DNA from: Oscillospiraceae bacterium
Lineage (GTDB): Bacteria > Bacillota > Clostridia > Oscillospirales > Oscillospiraceae
Length of the DNA: 64,000 nt
NCBI GenBank assembly: GCA_902765595.1
Contig: CACXAQ010000010.1
Span: forward strand, 1-64,000
Reading direction: 5' to 3'
The position numbers and the translations under genes are program-made. Under the pieces are notes generated by a model. It searched no databases, was not told the DNA's origin, and saw only the letters and a program-made list of their open reading frames with translations. Of the stretch, positions 16,222 to 25,240 are shown in pieces (the first letter of the stretch is position 1; each line of letters begins with the position of its first letter).

Positions 16222-17501
16222 ACGGCACCTCCTGTGATGATCTCCAGAATCTCCGCCTCGGTGTGGTAGCGGGCGCTGGTATAGGTGCGGAGCTTGTTGG
16301 ACGAGGTGATGACGGCTTTCTTTTTGCAGAGGGGATTGTTCATGTACATCAGCGGGCAGATGTAGCTGAGCACCACGCCGCTCTGCTTGAGATAATAGGC
16401 GTCCATGGTCTGCTCAAACTCCTTGAGCACGGGGACGGGCGCGGTGAAGACCGTGGGCACCGCCACCTTGCTGCGGCCGTGCTTTTCCAGACCCTCCCGC
16501 ACGTTTTTGGCCCAGTCCTTCAGCTGCTGCAGGCTCATGTGGGGGCAGCCCACGAAGCAGAGCTCGGGCCTTGCGTCGGGCTTTTTCCAGATCACGGGGT
16601 AGCTGTCCTTGACCCGCTGCAGCTCCGCGTCGTCGATGACGTAGACCCGGGCGTTTTCCGCGATGAGCGCCTCGCCCAGCTCCGCGGCCTCAGGCGTCAG
16701 GTGCTCGATGTGGTAGAGACCCACCGCGCCGTTGGAGGCGGTGGCCGCGCCGAAGTCCTTCAGATAGGCCTTGGCCTCGTCGTTGAGTTCTTCTCCCAGC
16801 CACTTGTCCAGACCACGGACGTAGGGGACCTCCTCCATGACCTTCATGCCGATGGCGGAGCCCAGCAGCTGGGCCTCGGGCTTGCTTTCACACTTGACTT
16901 CCACCACCCAGGTGGCCTTGCGGCCCTCGTCGGTCAGCAGGCCGAATTCCGGCACGAAGCCCGCGATGCTGCCCATCAGCTCCAGCATGCCGGAATTGCG
17001 GTTGCAGCGGGCGCCCAGAACGGAGTTGGCGTAGACCACGGCGGAGGATTCGGCCCAGGAGAGCACGTCGCCCTTTTGGGGGACGTTTCCCACCTGGTCC
17101 AGGTAGCAGGCGCAGGTGTAGTCCTCGTCGTTCAGGATGCCGAGCTTGCGCATCTGCTCCTCGTAGCGCTTCTGCTGGGTGTACATGATCTTTTTGAACA
17201 CCAGGTCGTCCAGCAGGGAAGAGGGGACCTTGGGGTCCAGAGGCTTGGGGTCGGCGGTGAATTTCTGACCCTCGGGGAGGCCGGCTTCGATGAGCGTGTC
17301 ATAGAGGTCGTATACCGGCTTCATGACCTCCAGCCCGAAGGAGATGACCGTGTGTCCGTACTGACTGGTGACAGGCACCATCCGCCGGGCGCCGAAGGCG
17401 TCGCCGTACATGACCAGGGTTTTGACGATCTTGGCCATGACCTCGCCTTCCTTGCCGTCCAGCAGGGCCTGCTGCTCAGGCGTTAAAACCAAGGGGATCA
17501 C
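16218..17501 (-). CDS. Aconitase X large catalytic subunit
   Basis: 427 residues of the DUF521/AcnX catalytic family. The GTG start is supported because [14 protein letters not shown] is the conserved family N-terminus. The signature [22 protein letters not shown] (around residue 130) includes a probable cluster-ligating Cys, with others at CYLDQVGN and FVGCPH. It forms a two-subunit hydro-lyase with the downstream swivel protein. Hydroxyproline or another hydroxy-acid dehydration is plausible. The classical mevalonate role is archaeal and is not assumed here. Confidence 0.8.
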   Translation of the reverse strand: MIPLVLTPEQQALLDGKEGEVMAKIVKTLVMYGDAFGARRMVPVTSQYGHTVISFGLEVMKPVYDLYDTLIEAGLPEGQKFTADPKPLDPKVPSSLLDDLVFKKIMYTQQKRYEEQMRKLGILNDEDYTCACYLDQVGNVPQKGDVLSWAESSAVVYANSVLGARCNRNSGMLELMGSIAGFVPEFGLLTDEGRKATWVVEVKCESKPEAQLLGSAIGMKVMEEVPYVRGLDKWLGEELNDEAKAYLKDFGAATASNGAVGLYHIEHLTPEAAELGEALIAENARVYVIDDAELQRVKDSYPVIWKKPDARPELCFVGCPHMSLQQLKDWAKNVREGLEKHGRSKVAVPTVFTAPVPVLKEFEQTMDAYYLKQSGVVLSYICPLMYMNNPLCKKKAVITSSNKLRTYTSARYHTEAEILEIITGGAV

Positions 17502-17546
17502 TTCCTTTGCTTTTAGTGGGGGGCGGTGCCGCCCCTGATTGACACC

Positions 17547-17575
17547 ATTTTAACATGTTAAAGCGGGTAAGTCAA
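17547..17575 (-). promoter_or_regulatory. Promoter of the aconitase X operon
   Basis: Minus-strand TTGACT (17575-17570), 17-bp spacer, TAAAAT (17552-17547), 46 bp before the GTG start. Confidence 0.65.
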
Positions 17576-17634
17576 CGCGGAGCGGGGGAGCCGCGCAAGT
17601 ATTTCTGAAGATTTCTGAAGTGGATTTCCCGGTG

Positions 17635-17662
17635 TTGAAATTTGGTGGAATTGTGTTATACT
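17635..17662 (+). promoter_or_regulatory. Promoter of htpG
   Basis: TTGAAA (17635-17640), 16-bp spacer, TATACT (17657-17662). No CIRCE inverted repeat is visible between promoter and gene. Confidence 0.6.
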
Positions 17663-17746
17663 GTATCTTTGTAAAACTACCATCTGTGCCCGTTTGAGAC
17701 CGGATGAGCAAGCATAAACGGAATAAACGGAGGCAAAACGAATACC

Positions 17747-19663
17747 ATGAGCAAGAAGCAGTTTAAGGCCGAGTCCAAGCGTCTGCTGGACCTGATGATC
17801 AATTCCATCTACACCAACAAGGAGATCTTCCTGCGGGAGATCATTTCCAATGCGTCCGACGCCATCGACAAGCTCTGCTACCTGTCCCTGACCGACAGCA
17901 GCGTGGGGATGAGCCGGGGCGATTATAAGATCGACATCATCGTGGATAAGGACGCGCGCACCATCACCGTGCGCGACAACGGCATCGGCATGACCATGGA
18001 AGAGGCGGAGAACAACCTGGGCGTCATCGCCAAATCCGGCTCCTACCAGTTCAAGGGCCAGATGGACAGCGAGAAGGCCGAGGGCGAGGATCTGAGCATC
18101 ATCGGCCAGTTCGGCGTGGGCTTTTACTCCGCCTTCATGGTCTCCGACCAGGTCACCGTCCGCTCCCGCAAGTTCGGCGAGGAGCAGGGCGTGGAATGGA
18201 AGAGCACCGGCGCCGACGGCTATACCGTCACCCCCATCGAGAAGGACGAGGTGGGCACCGAGGTCATCATGCACATCAAGGCCGATACCGAGGAGGAGAT
18301 CTACGGCTCCTACCTGGAGGTCTGGAAGCTGAAGGCCCTGGTGAAAAAGTATTCCGACTACGTGCGCTGGCCCATCAAGATGGACATCCCCCATCAGGAG
18401 CGCTATGAGACCGGCGAGAAGAACGACGACGGCTCGCCCAAGTTCGAATACAAGATGGTCACGGAAAACGAGACCCTCAACAGCATGATCCCCATCTGGC
18501 AGCGCTCCAAGAGCGAGGTCACCGACGACGACTGCATCCAGTGGTACAAGGAGAAGAACCGGGACCGGAAGGATCCCTGCGCGCTGGTGCGCATCAACGC
18601 CGAGGGCGCGGTCAGCTACAAGGCCATGCTTTTTGTCCCCGGCGAAGAGAATGAAAACGCCTTTTCCGGCGACAATAAGGGCGGGATCACCCTCTATTCC
18701 AACGGCGTCATGATCATGGAGAAGTGCGACAAGCTGGTCCACGATTATTTTGACTTCGTCAAGGGCGTGGTGGACTCTCCCGACCTCAGCCTGAACATCT
18801 CCCGCGAGATCCTCCAGCACGACCGGCAGCTGCGCATCATCGGCCAAAATCTGGAGAAGCGCATCAAGGGGGAGCTGGAAAAGCTGCTGCGGGACGACAA
18901 ACCCAAGTACCAGGAATTTTTCAAGAATTTCGGCACGGACCTGAAGGTGGGCGTCTGCGACGAGTACGGCCGCTATAAGGACTTTCTGCGGGACCTGCTG
19001 ATCTTCTACACCTCCGAGGACCGGCAGATCACGTTGAAAGAGTACGTGGAGGCCATGCCCGAGAGCCAGAAGGTCATCTACTACGCCAGCTCCACCTCCG
19101 TCAAGAGCGCCATGAGCCTGCCCCAGTGCGAGCAGGTCCGCTCCCGGGGCTTTGAGCTGATCTACCTGACCAGCCCCCTGGACGAGATGGTGCTGGACGC
19201 CCTGCGGGAGCAGGACGGCAAGACCTTCTGCAACGTGGTCACCGACGATCTGGGCTTCGAGACCGAGGAAGAGAAGAAGGCCGCGGAGGAGCGGGACATT
19301 GAGAACAAGGAGCTGCTGGACTTTGTGAAGGAGTCCATCGGCGGGAGCGTCAGCAAGGTGCGCCTGAGCCGCAAGCTCTCCACCCAGGCCTGCTGCCTGA
19401 CCAGCGAGGGCGGGCTGACCCTGGAGATGGAGCGCTATTTCCGCCACGGCCCCAGCGAGGAGATGCGCAAGCTCCGCGCTACCCGCGTGCTGGAACTGAA
19501 CCCGGAGCACCACGCCTTTGAGGTCCTGAAGGACGCTTACCAGAACGACAGGGAGAAGGCCAAAAAGCTCTCCCAGATCCTGTCCGTCCTGGCGGAGCTG
19601 ACCGCCGGCATGGACGTGGAGGACCCGGCAGCCTTTGCCGAGCAGGTGGCCGAGCTGTTTTGA
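17747..19663 (+). CDS. htpG: Molecular chaperone HtpG (Hsp90)
   Basis: 638-residue cytosolic Hsp90. The N-terminal GHKL ATPase shows NASDAIDKL, DNGIGM and GQFGVGFYSAFMV in order. The middle domain carries the SREILQ segment, and the C-terminal dimerisation domain ends EQVAELF. A GGAGG site precedes the ATG by about 12 nt. Length is normal. It is transcribed alone from its own promoter and followed by an intergenic palindrome pair. Confidence 0.96.
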   Translation: MSKKQFKAESKRLLDLMINSIYTNKEIFLREIISNASDAIDKLCYLSLTDSSVGMSRGDYKIDIIVDKDARTITVRDNGIGMTMEEAENNLGVIAKSGSYQFKGQMDSEKAEGEDLSIIGQFGVGFYSAFMVSDQVTVRSRKFGEEQGVEWKSTGADGYTVTPIEKDEVGTEVIMHIKADTEEEIYGSYLEVWKLKALVKKYSDYVRWPIKMDIPHQERYETGEKNDDGSPKFEYKMVTENETLNSMIPIWQRSKSEVTDDDCIQWYKEKNRDRKDPCALVRINAEGAVSYKAMLFVPGEENENAFSGDNKGGITLYSNGVMIMEKCDKLVHDYFDFVKGVVDSPDLSLNISREILQHDRQLRIIGQNLEKRIKGELEKLLRDDKPKYQEFFKNFGTDLKVGVCDEYGRYKDFLRDLLIFYTSEDRQITLKEYVEAMPESQKVIYYASSTSVKSAMSLPQCEQVRSRGFELIYLTSPLDEMVLDALREQDGKTFCNVVTDDLGFETEEEKKAAEERDIENKELLDFVKESIGGSVSKVRLSRKLSTQACCLTSEGGLTLEMERYFRHGPSEEMRKLRATRVLELNPEHHAFEVLKDAYQNDREKAKKLSQILSVLAELTAGMDVEDPAAFAEQVAELF

Positions 19664-19672
19664 TTTCAATTT

Positions 19673-19741
19673 GTAGGGGCGGCTATCAGCCGCCCGTCTA
19701 ACCCCGGCATATGTCTGCGGGCGGATATGACCCGCCCCTAC
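19673..19741. repeat. Convergent pair of GTAG-headed palindromes (BIME-like)
   Basis: GTAGGGGCGGCTATCAGCCG begins one palindrome (19673-19696), and its inverted relative ends CCCGCCCCTAC (19718-19741). The arrangement matches the pair at 36152-36215. Confidence 0.75.
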
Positions 19742-19766
19742 GGCGTATGCACAAGGAGATACGCCT

Positions 19767-21080
19767 ATGACCAAACCACGCCTTGGCATCTATATCCATA
19801 TCCCCTTCTGCGCCAGCAAGTGCAGCTACTGCGACTTTTATTCCCTGGCCGGCTGCGACCATCTGATGCCGGACTACCACCGGGCGCTGATCGCCCACCT
19901 GGAGGAATCCGCCAAGGGGATCCGAAACTACGAGGTGGATTCCGTCTACTTCGGCGGCGGCACCCCCAGCTTTTACGGGGCGGAGCACCTGATGGAGATC
20001 TTCGATGTGCTCAAGCGCAACGGCAACGTGCGCCTGGACGCGGAGGTCACCGTGGAGTGCAACCCCGACAGCATGAGCTATCAGGATCTGAAGCTGCTGC
20101 GGCAGGAGGGCGTGACCCGGCTTTCCGTGGGCGTGCAGGCCACGAACAACGACCTGCTCAAGCTCATCGGCCGGCGCCACAACTTCCAGCAGGCGGAGCT
20201 GGCCATGTCCACCGCCCGCCGGGCCGGGTTTGACAACATCAACCTGGACCTGATCTACGGTCTGCCCAGCCAGACCAAAAACGACTGGGCCGAGACCCTG
20301 GCCAAGATCGTGGAGCTGCACCCGGAGCACATCAGCTGCTACGGGCTGAAGCTGGAAGAGGGCACGCCCATGTGGCGGGACTATAAGGACTCGCCCCTGC
20401 TGCCAACGGAGGACGAGCAGGCGGATATGTACTCCTACGCCGCCGAGATGCTGGAGCGCTACGGCTACCGGCAGTATGAGATCTCCAATTTCTGCGCCCC
20501 GGGCTTTGAATCGGTCCACAACCTGAAATACTGGAACCTGGACGACTACATGGGCTTCGGCCCGGGGGCCCACTCCTGCGTGGGGAACCTGCGCTACAGC
20601 TTTGTGCGGGACCTGAAGCGCTACATCACCGGGGTGGAGCGGAAGGTCAGCATCATCGACGAGTACCAGCAGGTGGACCCGCTGGAGCGCTCGGTGGAGT
20701 ATCTGATGCTGGCCATGCGCACCAACCGGGGCATTTCCGAGGAGGACTACCGGGTCCGCACCCAGTCCGACTGGAAGCCCATCAGCAAGGTGCTGCGGGC
20801 CTTTGCCGAAAAAGGCTGGGCCGAGCAGACCGAGGGCCGCTGGCACTTTACCGTGCCGGGCTTCCTCATCTCCAACACCCTCATCGGGATCCTGCTGGAG
20901 ACCCAGGCCAGCGGCCGGGTGGACAGCATCCCCTGGATGCTGGGAGAAGAAAAAGAAGAGAAAAAGATCGTGCTGCCCAAGGGCGAGGACGAGTTGTTCG
21001 CGGAGCTGTACGAGACCAGGCGCAGAGAGCGCCGGGCCGGGTCCGCTGCAGAAAGAGAAGAACTTCCGGAAACCGTGTGA
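19767..21080 (+). CDS. hemW: Radical SAM heme chaperone HemW
   Basis: 437-residue radical SAM protein with the CxxxCxxC cluster motif at Cys15, Cys19 and Cys22 within IHIPFCASKCSYCDF, then YFGGGTPS and SVGVQ. HemW (formerly misnamed coproporphyrinogen oxidase) binds heme and transfers it to respiratory proteins. It is somewhat longer than usual because of a charged C-terminal tail. AAGGAG precedes the start. It is followed 10 bp later by the VanW-domain gene, so they are probably co-transcribed. Confidence 0.9.
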   Translation: MTKPRLGIYIHIPFCASKCSYCDFYSLAGCDHLMPDYHRALIAHLEESAKGIRNYEVDSVYFGGGTPSFYGAEHLMEIFDVLKRNGNVRLDAEVTVECNPDSMSYQDLKLLRQEGVTRLSVGVQATNNDLLKLIGRRHNFQQAELAMSTARRAGFDNINLDLIYGLPSQTKNDWAETLAKIVELHPEHISCYGLKLEEGTPMWRDYKDSPLLPTEDEQADMYSYAAEMLERYGYRQYEISNFCAPGFESVHNLKYWNLDDYMGFGPGAHSCVGNLRYSFVRDLKRYITGVERKVSIIDEYQQVDPLERSVEYLMLAMRTNRGISEEDYRVRTQSDWKPISKVLRAFAEKGWAEQTEGRWHFTVPGFLISNTLIGILLETQASGRVDSIPWMLGEEKEEKKIVLPKGEDELFAELYETRRRERRAGSAAEREELPETV

Positions 21081-21090
21081 GGGATTGTGA

Positions 21091-22983
21091 ATGGATAGAA
21101 AGCAAAGAGACAAGACCGGGGCGAAGCCCGACGCCGTGAACCCCAATTCCCGGGCCGCCATCCGCGCCAGAGCGGAGGCCGAGGAGCGGGAGAAGCGGGA
21201 GTGGATCGCCGCCCGGATGCGCCAGGAAAAGGAAGAGGAGGCCCGCCGGAAGAAAGAGGAGCAGCAGGCCGCGGCGGAAGCCAAGGCCGCAAAGCGCCGG
21301 AAAAAGGCCCGGGCCGCCGCCGAGAGGCGCAGGAGCCTGGTCAAGGGCCTGCGGATCGCGGCCATCGTGGCGGTGGCGCTGGTGGTGCTGCTGGGGGGCC
21401 TGGGCATCTACGCCGCCCACCGCGTCTCCAACAGACAGACCAACTTCCCCAACGTCTATCTCAACGGCATCCCCGTGGCGGGGCTGACCCGGGCGGAGAC
21501 GGAGAAAAAGCTGGCTGAGCAGGGCTGGGAAGACCCCCAGGTGCTGACGCTGCACGTGAAGCTGCCCATGGACGTGAGCTTTGATCTGGACCGCTGCGAG
21601 GCGGGCCTGGTCATGTCCAAGGAAGAGGCGGCAGCCGCCGCCTTCGCCTACGGCCGCGGCGACAACGTGATCGAAAACATGAGCGACTATGCCCACGCCT
21701 ATTTTGGCCAGGTGGATCTGGCCAAGGAGCAGGGAGAGATGGACCGGGACTACGTCCGCGCCAAGGCGGAGGCCGCCGTGAAGGAATTCATGGATAAGAC
21801 CTCCGGGGAGAGCTACTTCCTGGATGAAAAGACCGCCGTGCTGCACGTGGTCAAGGGCGCGGGGGCGCTGAATCTGGATCTGGATCAGCTCTGCGCCGCG
21901 GCGGAAGAGGCGCTGAAGGGCGAGGATACCGAGCTGGTTTACGAGCAGGAGTTCACCAAGGACATGACCATGCCGGACTTTGACGCCCTGCATGAGCAGC
22001 TCTCGGTGGAGCCGGCGGACGCCAGCTACGACAAGGAGAGCTTCCAGGTCGTCCCGGAGGTCGTGGGGCGTACCTTCGACGCGGAGGCCGCCAAGAAGCT
22101 CTGGGAAAAGGCCAAGCCCATGGAGGAGATCCTGATCCCCCTGGAGATCCTGGAGCCGGAGCTGACGGCCGAGGATCTGGAGGGCCTGCTGTTCCGGGAT
22201 TCCCTGGGCAAGCAGACCACCTCCTATATGGGCAGCAGCGCCAACCGCATCAACAACATCAACCTGGCCGCCGAGGCCATCAACGGCACCATCCTGCTGC
22301 CGGGAGAGACCTTCTCCTATAACGAGGTGGTGGGCGAGCGCACCGTGGAAAAGGGCTACCTGAAGGCCGGCGCTTACAGCGACGGCAGAGTGGTGGAGCA
22401 GGTGGGCGGCGGCGTCTGCCAGGTGTCCTCCACCCTCTACACCGCCACGCTTTACGCCCGGCTTGAGATCGTCGAGCGGGAAAGCCACTGGTTCACCGTG
22501 CCCTACCTGCCCCTGGGACAGGACGCCACCGTCAACTGGGGCAGCCAGGACTTCTCCTTCCGCAACAACCGGGACTACCCCATCAAGATCCTGGCCTCCT
22601 GTGACAACGACAGGAAGGAGCTGACCATGGAGATCCTGGGCACCGACGTGGACGGGATCACCGTGACCATGACCAACGAGCAGTATTCTCTCTTTGACTC
22701 GGAGTATACGGACGTCAAGATCGGCACCAGGGCGCGCCTGTTCATTCACTACTGGGATGCGGACGGAAACTTCCTGCGCACCGAGGAGGGGCTGGACAGC
22801 AGCTACTACAAGCACGAGGAAGATATCGAATGGCCGCCCGAGAAGTTCGAAAAGGACAAAGCCAAGGACGAGCCGGAGCCGAACGAGCCCACGGTACCGG
22901 ACGACCCCGGGACCGGCGGTGACGGCGGCGACGGCGGAGACGATGGCGGAGAAGCCGGCGTGGTCGTCACAGAGGATCCCTGA
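21091..22983 (+). CDS. VanW-domain membrane protein with peptidoglycan-binding-like repeats
   Basis: 630 residues. The first ~85 are a highly charged Arg/Glu/Lys cytoplasmic segment, followed by one membrane helix (about 88-110). The large external part begins with a domain of the PG_binding_4 type. A VanW domain follows at about 375-510, with the hallmark INNINLAAEAINGTILLPG, GETFSYN and GGGVCQVSSTLY. The C-terminus is an acidic Pro/Gly-rich tail. VanW proteins are common in Gram-positive cell envelopes and their catalytic role is unsettled. Presence here does not imply vancomycin resistance. Confidence 0.85.
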   Translation: MDRKQRDKTGAKPDAVNPNSRAAIRARAEAEEREKREWIAARMRQEKEEEARRKKEEQQAAAEAKAAKRRKKARAAAERRRSLVKGLRIAAIVAVALVVLLGGLGIYAAHRVSNRQTNFPNVYLNGIPVAGLTRAETEKKLAEQGWEDPQVLTLHVKLPMDVSFDLDRCEAGLVMSKEEAAAAAFAYGRGDNVIENMSDYAHAYFGQVDLAKEQGEMDRDYVRAKAEAAVKEFMDKTSGESYFLDEKTAVLHVVKGAGALNLDLDQLCAAAEEALKGEDTELVYEQEFTKDMTMPDFDALHEQLSVEPADASYDKESFQVVPEVVGRTFDAEAAKKLWEKAKPMEEILIPLEILEPELTAEDLEGLLFRDSLGKQTTSYMGSSANRINNINLAAEAINGTILLPGETFSYNEVVGERTVEKGYLKAGAYSDGRVVEQVGGGVCQVSSTLYTATLYARLEIVERESHWFTVPYLPLGQDATVNWGSQDFSFRNNRDYPIKILASCDNDRKELTMEILGTDVDGITVTMTNEQYSLFDSEYTDVKIGTRARLFIHYWDADGNFLRTEEGLDSSYYKHEEDIEWPPEKFEKDKAKDEPEPNEPTVPDDPGTGGDGGDGGDDGGEAGVVVTEDP

Positions 22984-23015
22984 GCGCACAAGCAACGATA
23001 ACAGGAGAAAAGAGC

Positions 23016-24968
23016 ATGGAAAAGAAGACCTTTTATATCACCACCCCCATTTACTACCCCTCGGACAATCTGCACATCGGCCACACCTACTGCACCGTGG
23101 CCACCGACACCATCGCCCGCTACAAGCGCCTGCAGGGCTATGACGTGATGTTCCTCACCGGCACCGACGAGCACGGCCAGAAGATCGAGGAGAAGGCCAA
23201 GGCCGCCGGCGTCACGCCCCAGCAGTTCGTGGACCGGATCGTCATCGGCGAGCACGGCGTGCAGGACCTGTGGAAGCTGATGAACATTTCCAACGACCGC
23301 TTCATCCGCACCACCGACGACTATCACGTGGCCTCCATCCAGCGCATCTTCAAGAAGATGTACGAAAAGGGCGACATCTACAAGGGCGCCTACAAGGGCA
23401 AGTACTGCACCCCCTGCGAGAGCTTCTGGACCGAGAGCCAGCTGAAGGACGGCATGTGCCCCGACTGCGGCCGCCCCGTCCATGACGCGGAGGAGGAGGC
23501 CTACTTCTTCCGCCTCTCCAAGTACGCAAAGCCCGTGCAGGAGCTGCTGGAGACCGGCACCTTCCTGGAGCCCGCCAGCCGGGTCAACGAGATGATCAAC
23601 AACTTCATCAAACCCGGTCTGGAGGACCTCTGCGTCTCCCGCACCAGCTTCACCTGGGGCGTGCCCGTGGACTTTGACCCGGGCCACGTGGTCTACGTTT
23701 GGGTGGACGCCCTGTTCAACTACTGCACCGCCCTGGGCCTTTTCAACGACCGCTATGACGATTACGACCGCTACTGGCCCGCGGACGTGCACATCGTGGG
23801 CAAGGAGATCGTCCGCTTCCACTCCATCATCTGGCCCGCCATGCTCATGAGCATGGAGATGCCCCTGCCCAAGAAGGTCTACGGCCACGGCTGGCTGAAC
23901 TTCAACGGCGACAAGATGTCCAAGTCCAAGGGCAATGTGGTGGACCCCTACATCCTGGCGGACAAGTTCGGGGTGGACGCCCTGCGCTTCTTCCTGCTGC
24001 GCACCTTCCCCTTCGGCTCCGACGGCAACTTCACCAACGAGCTGCTGATCTCCACCATCAACACCGACCTGGCCAACGACCTGGGCAACCTGGTCTCCCG
24101 CACCACCGCCATGGTGGAAAAGTATTTCGGCGGCAAGCTGATCCCGGAACGGGAGGCGGAGCCCCTGGATGAGGAGCTCGTTTCCATGATCCGCGGCACG
24201 GCGGAGCGCTACGCCGCGCAGATGGACCGCTTCCAGCTCCACCTGGGCCTGGAGGAGTGCTTCAAGCTGATCCAGCGTGCCAACAAGTACATCGACGAGA
24301 CCTGCCCCTGGGTCCTGGCCCGGGACGAAGAGAAGAAGCCCCGGCTCGCTGCTGTCATGTACAATCTGCTGGAGGCCCTGCGGGTGGCCCTGACCCTGCT
24401 CACCCCCTTTATGCCGGAGAGCTGCGCCAAAGGCTTCGAGCAGATCGGGGCCGACGAGAGCGCCCGCTGCTGGGACAAGGCCGGGGAGTACGGCGTGCTG
24501 CCGGCGGAGGTTTCCGTCCGCAAGGGCGAGACCCTCTTCCCCCGCATCGACGCCCCGAAGATGCTCCAGGAGCTGGAGGAGGCCGAGAAAAAGGCCAAGG
24601 GTCCCCAGATCAAGGTGGAGCCCGTGAAGGAGGACGTGGGCATCGAGGAGTTTGCCCGGTGCGATATGCGCGTGTGCAAGGTCCTCGCCTGCGAGGCGGT
24701 GAAGAAGTCCAAGAAGCTGCTGCGCTTCGACCTGGACGACGGCAGCGGCAAGCCCCGGCAGATCCTCTCCGGCATCCATGAGTTCTACGAGCCGGAGCAG
24801 CTCATCGGCAAGACCGTGGTGGCCATCCTGAACCTGCCCCCACGGAAGATGATGGGCCTGGAGTCCTGCGGCATGCTGCTCTCCGCCGTGCGCGAGGTGG
24901 ACGGCAAGGAGGAGCTGCACCTGCTGATGCTGGACGACAGCGTCCCCGCCGGTTCCCAGCTCTGCTGA
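23016..24968 (+). CDS. metG: Methionyl-tRNA synthetase
   Basis: 650-residue class I synthetase. HIGH motif is HIGH in DNLHIGHTYC (about residue 20). The zinc knuckle CTPC...CPDC lies near residue 128-150. KMSKS appears as DKMSKSKG near residue 297. The C-terminal ~100 residues form the EMAP/Trbp111 tRNA-binding domain (EEFARCDMRV, LPPRKMMGLES, GMLLSA). A CAGGAG site precedes the ATG. It is transcribed in the direction of the VanW gene, with a terminator following. Confidence 0.96.
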   Translation: MEKKTFYITTPIYYPSDNLHIGHTYCTVATDTIARYKRLQGYDVMFLTGTDEHGQKIEEKAKAAGVTPQQFVDRIVIGEHGVQDLWKLMNISNDRFIRTTDDYHVASIQRIFKKMYEKGDIYKGAYKGKYCTPCESFWTESQLKDGMCPDCGRPVHDAEEEAYFFRLSKYAKPVQELLETGTFLEPASRVNEMINNFIKPGLEDLCVSRTSFTWGVPVDFDPGHVVYVWVDALFNYCTALGLFNDRYDDYDRYWPADVHIVGKEIVRFHSIIWPAMLMSMEMPLPKKVYGHGWLNFNGDKMSKSKGNVVDPYILADKFGVDALRFFLLRTFPFGSDGNFTNELLISTINTDLANDLGNLVSRTTAMVEKYFGGKLIPEREAEPLDEELVSMIRGTAERYAAQMDRFQLHLGLEECFKLIQRANKYIDETCPWVLARDEEKKPRLAAVMYNLLEALRVALTLLTPFMPESCAKGFEQIGADESARCWDKAGEYGVLPAEVSVRKGETLFPRIDAPKMLQELEEAEKKAKGPQIKVEPVKEDVGIEEFARCDMRVCKVLACEAVKKSKKLLRFDLDDGSGKPRQILSGIHEFYEPEQLIGKTVVAILNLPPRKMMGLESCGMLLSAVREVDGKEELHLLMLDDSVPAGSQLC

Positions 24969-24986
24969 ACCGCGAAAGGAATCAAG

Positions 24987-25020
24987 CACCCTCCGGCACC
25001 CGCCGGAGGGTGGTTCTTTT
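24987..25020 (+). terminator. Terminator after metG
   Basis: CACCCTCCGGC pairs with GCCGGAGGGTG around a short loop, with a following T-rich tract. Confidence 0.8.
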
Positions 25021-25032
25021 ACCGAAGAAAAC

Positions 25033-25086
25033 GATTCAAGACCCATTTCTCTTTCCACAAGCGGAAAGAGAAATGGGTCTTGAATC
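25033..25086. repeat. Perfect 24-bp stem hairpin
   Basis: GATTCAAGACCC...TTTCC pairs with its exact complement around a 6-nt loop (ACAAGC). It has no T run and no associated gene. The flank TTGAATCCGTT also occurs at 5337. Confidence 0.75.
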
Positions 25087-25174
25087 CGTTCTCCCCGGAC
25101 TTGTTGTGCTCAGTATTACTCCCTCGTAGGAAAGAGGCTGTTTTGCGAAACAAATGAAGCTCATTCGCAAGGCC

Positions 25175-25203
25175 TTGTAAGAGCGCGAAAAATGTGTTAT
25201 ACT
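25175..25203 (+). promoter_or_regulatory. Promoter of the CobW-type operon
   Basis: TTGTAA (25175-25180), 17-bp spacer, TATACT (25198-25203), 38 bp before the start codon. No Zur-like palindrome was recognised by eye. Confidence 0.65.
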
Positions 25204-25240
25204 ACCTTGTTGGAAAATTTGTCATTTGGAGGAATGAACG

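Noticed and set aside
17575..17746. CIRCE (HrcA) operator before htpG
   Set aside because: The 9-bp inverted repeat TTAGCACTC with its partner is not present; only a standard promoter is visible.
21091..22983. Vancomycin resistance gene
   Set aside because: Only a VanW domain is present; no vanA/H/X-type genes are nearby and VanW proteins are widespread in susceptible Clostridia.
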